Assembly: GCF_000194135.1 (NCBI RefSeq)
Contig: NC_015318.1
Location: forward strand, 1,437,001-1,501,000
Origin: Hippea maritima DSM 10411
GTDB lineage: Bacteria > Campylobacterota_A > Desulfurellia > Desulfurellales > Hippeaceae
Direction of reading: 5' to 3'
Length of the DNA stretch: 64,000 bases
Part shown: piece after piece, positions 61,510-64,000 of the stretch
Position numbering within the stretch: position 1 is the first letter of the stretch
How the letters are laid out: each line of letters begins with the position of its first letter
Position numbers and translations under genes: made by a program
Notes under the pieces: generated by a model
What the model saw: the letters and a program-made list of their open reading frames with translations, nothing else
Databases searched by the model: none
What the model was told of the DNA's origin: nothing

Positions 61510-62873
61510 AGCCTTCTCACCACTTCCCTGTCGTCAAAATGAATCGTTTTATCCTTTAAAATCTGATAATCCTCATGGCCCTTACCCAAAATCGTAACCA
61601 GATCGCCTTTTTCAGCCATACCCAAAGCCTTCTTTATAGCCTCAAACCTATCAGGCTCAACAATAACCCTGTCCCTATCGCTAATTCCCTCCAAAATATC
61701 ATCAATTATAGCTAAAGGCTCCTCACTTCTTGGATTATCGCTTGTAACAACAACAACATCACTTAAACTTTCTGCTATAGAACCCATCTTTGGCCTTTTT
61801 GTTCTATCCCTATCACCGCCCGCACCAAAGACTGTTATAATCCTGCCCTTCTTTATTTTATTCAAAGCCTCTAAAACATTCCTCATAGCATCGTCTGTAT
61901 GTGCATAATCAACAACAGCATAAGCACCGTCTTTTTGGAAAAACTCAAGCCTACCAGGCGCACCTTTGCTTTTTGCTATCCCCTCCTCAATCCTTGCAAA
62001 ATCCACACCAAAGAATAATGCAACGCCTAAAGCAGCCATTATGTTATACAGATTGTAATCACCTATAAGTGGTGAGGTTATGCTAATAGTCCGTCTTGCC
62101 ACATTGAGCTTTGCCTTTATGCCATCAAGCGAATACTCATAAACAATAGGCTTTATAAAAGCAAAATCGGAAAAACCATAACTAATTGTTGCAGCATCGA
62201 TAAGCATCCTGCCATAACTATCATCGGCGTTTACAACCTTAGGCTTTAGCCTCTCGAAGAAGGAAAGCTTCGTTTTTGCATAGTTTTCAAGATTATCGTA
62301 AAAGTCCAGATGGTCTTGAGATATATTGGTAAATACCTTTAATGCAAAATCAACACCCTCAATTCTATTAAAGCTTAAGGCATGAGAAGAAACCTCAGTA
62401 AAGCAATACTCGCTATTAGCCATAGCCATCCTGTTGAGTATTCTGTGCAAATCCAACGATTCAGGCGTTGTGTTGTTTAGCTTAAACCTCTCATCCTTTA
62501 AAGTCCAGCCGGTTGTGCCAATAATCTCGCTGTTATCAAATATGCTTCTAAGCAGGTATGTCGTGGTGGTTTTACCGTTTGTCCCTGTTATACCCACAAC
62601 CTTAAGTTTTTTTGAAGGGTGGTTGAAAAAGTGATCAGCAGCAAGCCCCATGCACTTTCTAACATCATCAACCTTTATACATCTCTCATCATCAAACCCA
62701 TTCTCACTTACAACCAAAACCCTCTTAAATTTAGCCAAAATATTCGGTACAAACCTATTTGCATCAACCTTTGTACCCTTTATCGCAAAAAATACAAAAC
62801 CCTCACTGACCTCGCGGGAGTCATAGACCATATCAACTGGCCTAAACTCTTCTATTCTTTTCAAGCACTCCAT
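61494..62873 (-). CDS. murE: UDP-MurNAc-tripeptide synthetase MurE (meso-DAP type)
   Basis: Adds meso-diaminopimelate to UDP-MurNAc-dipeptide. About 459 residues: GITGTNGKTTTTYLL (ATP loop, about 100), NTTPESLDL, EVSSHALSFNRIEGV, and the specificity motif TSDNPRSEEP (about 392); DNPR marks DAP rather than lysine. ATG 62873 is chosen over GTG 62903, neither having a strong SD. First gene of the 12-gene mur-his-STT3 run. Confidence 0.93.
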   Translation of the reverse strand: MECLKRIEEFRPVDMVYDSREVSEGFVFFAIKGTKVDANRFVPNILAKFKRVLVVSENGFDDERCIKVDDVRKCMGLAADHFFNHPSKKLKVVGITGTNGKTTTTYLLRSIFDNSEIIGTTGWTLKDERFKLNNTTPESLDLHRILNRMAMANSEYCFTEVSSHALSFNRIEGVDFALKVFTNISQDHLDFYDNLENYAKTKLSFFERLKPKVVNADDSYGRMLIDAATISYGFSDFAFIKPIVYEYSLDGIKAKLNVARRTISITSPLIGDYNLYNIMAALGVALFFGVDFARIEEGIAKSKGAPGRLEFFQKDGAYAVVDYAHTDDAMRNVLEALNKIKKGRIITVFGAGGDRDRTKRPKMGSIAESLSDVVVVTSDNPRSEEPLAIIDDILEGISDRDRVIVEPDRFEAIKKALGMAEKGDLVTILGKGHEDYQILKDKTIHFDDREVVRRLWNLD

Positions 62874-62919
62874 AGCTAAAAACCCTAAAATCTTATTGAC
62901 CACAAAGGTCGCTTTTAAA

Positions 62920-62945
62920 ATCCTACATTTTTAATCTTTTGTCAA
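62920..62945 (-). promoter_or_regulatory. possible promoter of the murE run
   Basis: A perfect TTGACA (62945-62940) on the minus strand lies upstream of murE, but the best -10 candidates are off: TAGGAT at 14-bp spacing, or ATTTTA/GATTTT at 17-18. The location, right after the terminator of the upstream gene, is what suggests a promoter. Confidence 0.35.
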
Positions 62946-62947
62946 GA

Positions 62948-62980
62948 CAATAAAAAAAGCCGGCCTAAAGCCGGCTAAAA
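62948..62980 (-). terminator. intrinsic terminator of the acyl-CoA synthetase gene
   Basis: AGCCGGC (62976-62970 read on the minus strand), 5-nt loop, GCCGGCT (62964-62958), then TTTTTTT: a perfect seven-base GC-rich stem with a U-run, 25 nt after the acyl-CoA synthetase stop. On the plus strand the hairpin is followed by AAAA, so it serves the minus strand. Confidence 0.85.
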
Positions 62981-63005
62981 AGTATTTACTTAATCTCTGT
63001 TCAAT

Positions 63006-64000
63006 CTAAGCTGTCTTTATCTTTGCTACTTCCTCAAGTCCAAGCTCTTTGATAGAAATTTCTCTCATCTCAACTTTTCTAATCTTGCCTGTAACGGTCA
63101 TCGGGAATGAATCGGTAAATTTGATATACCTTGGAATCTTGTAATGAGCTATCTTACCCTGGCAGTACTCTTTAATTTCCTCTTCAGTTGCAGTCTCACC
63201 CTCTTTGAGTCTAACCCAGGCACAGACCTCCTCGCCATATTTCTTATCTGGCACTCCAATAACCTGAACATCAGCAACCTTTGGATGGGTATAGAGAAAC
63301 TCCTCAATCTCGCGTGGATAGATATTCTGCCCGCCCCTGATTATCATATCTTTAATTCTACCTGTAATCTTAAAATAGCCATCCTCATCCATGGTTGCTA
63401 AATCACCGGTGTGCAACCATCCATCCTCATCAATAGCCTCTTTGGTTGCCTGAGGGTTATTATAGTAATACTTCATAACATTATACCCCCTTGCACACAG
63501 CTCTCCCTGTTCACCTACCGGCAAAATTTCACCCGTTTCTGGATTTACTATTTTAACCTCAATATACGGTAGAGGTCTTCCTACGGTTTCCGTTCTATGC
63601 TCAAGCGTATCATCGGCCAATGTTTGGGTTATAACAGGGCTTGCCTCTGTCTGGCCGTATGCTATCTCAACCTGTTCCATATGCATCTCTTTGTTTACCC
63701 TCTTCATAACCTCAACAGGGCAGGGAGATCCGGCCATTATACCGGTTCTTAGACTTGTCAGGTCAAACTCTTTGAAGCGCGGATGCTCAAGCTCAGCTAT
63801 AAACATTGTAGGAACTCCATGTAGTGCTGTGCATTTTTCCTTTTCAACAGCCTCAAGCGTGGCCTCAGCATTGAAGTATTCACTTGGCAAAACTATCGTA
63901 GCACCGTGAGTAGTGCAGGTTAGATTACTCATAACCATACCAAAACAGTGATAAAATGGCACAGGCACACACAATCTATCCTTGTCGGTAAACTTCATAG
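63006..64000 (-). CDS. AMP-dependent acyl-CoA synthetase, 3' part
   Basis: C-terminal 330 or so residues of an adenylate-forming enzyme that activates a carboxylic acid to its acyl-CoA; the 5' part is beyond the window. Visible: [16 protein letters not shown] (about 11 residues in), [12 protein letters not shown] (A5 motif), [46 protein letters not shown] (A7-A8), and the A10 lysine in [15 protein letters not shown] near the end. It resembles medium- or long-chain fatty acyl-CoA synthetases (FadD/YngI-like). A MKFTD at 63998 is internal, not the start. Confidence 0.92.
   Translation of the reverse strand, partial: MKFTDKDRLCVPVPFYHCFGMVMSNLTCTTHGATIVLPSEYFNAEATLEAVEKEKCTALHGVPTMFIAELEHPRFKEFDLTSLRTGIMAGSPCPVEVMKRVNKEMHMEQVEIAYGQTEASPVITQTLADDTLEHRTETVGRPLPYIEVKIVNPETGEILPVGEQGELCARGYNVMKYYYNNPQATKEAIDEDGWLHTGDLATMDEDGYFKITGRIKDMIIRGGQNIYPREIEEFLYTHPKVADVQVIGVPDKKYGEEVCAWVRLKEGETATEEEIKEYCQGKIAHYKIPRYIKFTDSFPMTVTGKIRKVEMREISIKELGLEEVAKIKTA

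Noticed and set aside
63994-63998. MKFTD at 63998 as the start of the acyl-CoA synthetase
   Set aside because: The core adenylation motifs that should precede it are missing, so the gene continues past the window edge.

Overview
The window reads as a continuous, very compact piece of a Gram-negative bacterial chromosome. AT content is high (about 60-65% by eye) and nearly all of it is coding. Outer-membrane and envelope genes support a diderm: ADP-heptose synthesis (gmhA and a hldE split into two genes), kdsB, and a MurE with the DNPR motif of meso-diaminopimelate-adding enzymes. The mix of an archaeal-type split glutamate synthase, a PglB-type STT3 oligosaccharyltransferase, RNase Y, MEP-pathway isoprenoid genes and abundant Fe-S proteins recalls Hippea/Desulfurella (Desulfurellales, Campylobacterota). 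That placement is inference from gene content and style; no 16S or other decisive marker lies in the window.

Layout. 1-4532 (+): a STAS-like protein, a hotdog thioesterase, then the ffh-rpsP-khpA-trmD-rplS-yraN translation operon, with rimM absent from its usual place. 4535-9415 (-): a six-gene operon with a 51-residue zinc ribbon, a polar-amino-acid-type ABC transporter, a Cys-tailed molybdopterin-binding protein and moeA. 9585-12311 (-): a ferredoxin, then argB with a histidine kinase and a receiver protein. 12432-15400 (+): a diguanylate cyclase overlapping an AspT/YidE-type transporter. 15393-18431 (-): gmhA, hldE2, a tyrosine recombinase and an MFS carrier. 18444-22075 (+): epmA, a flippase-like membrane protein, tilS, prmC. 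22065-25154 (-): ymdB, rny, the 5-formyl-THF cyclo-ligase gene and, directly upstream of it, a clear 6S RNA. 25167-30283 (-): five genes of a split NAD(P)H-dependent glutamate synthase behind a near-consensus promoter that carries a perfect inverted repeat just upstream of its -35 box.

30374-50493 (-): 23 genes in a row with no gap above 10 bp, from rpsB-tsf-pyrH-frr through uppS-cdsA-dxr-rseP-ispG, a TPR protein, a lytic transglycosylase, pgsA, ubiA, two PilZ proteins, glnB-glnD, hldE1-kdsB, coaBC, hisD and an argA-like acetyltransferase. A structured rpsB leader with its own promoter precedes it. 50612-62873 (-): murE-murF-mraY-murD-ftsW, a histidine phosphatase, murI, hisH-hisA, a metallo-beta-lactamase-fold protein, an FAH-family protein and STT3. 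The right edge cuts an acyl-CoA synthetase gene.

Themes. Nitrogen control runs through the window (glnB, glnD, glutamate synthase, argA-like, argB). c-di-GMP signalling appears three times (one GGDEF, two PilZ). Envelope synthesis is almost complete for lipid-linked precursors. Two genes, yraN and the lytic transglycosylase, have no usable ATG/GTG/TTG at the position their conserved N-termini demand; AUA and AUU initiation are the simplest readings. I found no transposons, CRISPR arrays, tRNAs, rRNAs or prophage genes.
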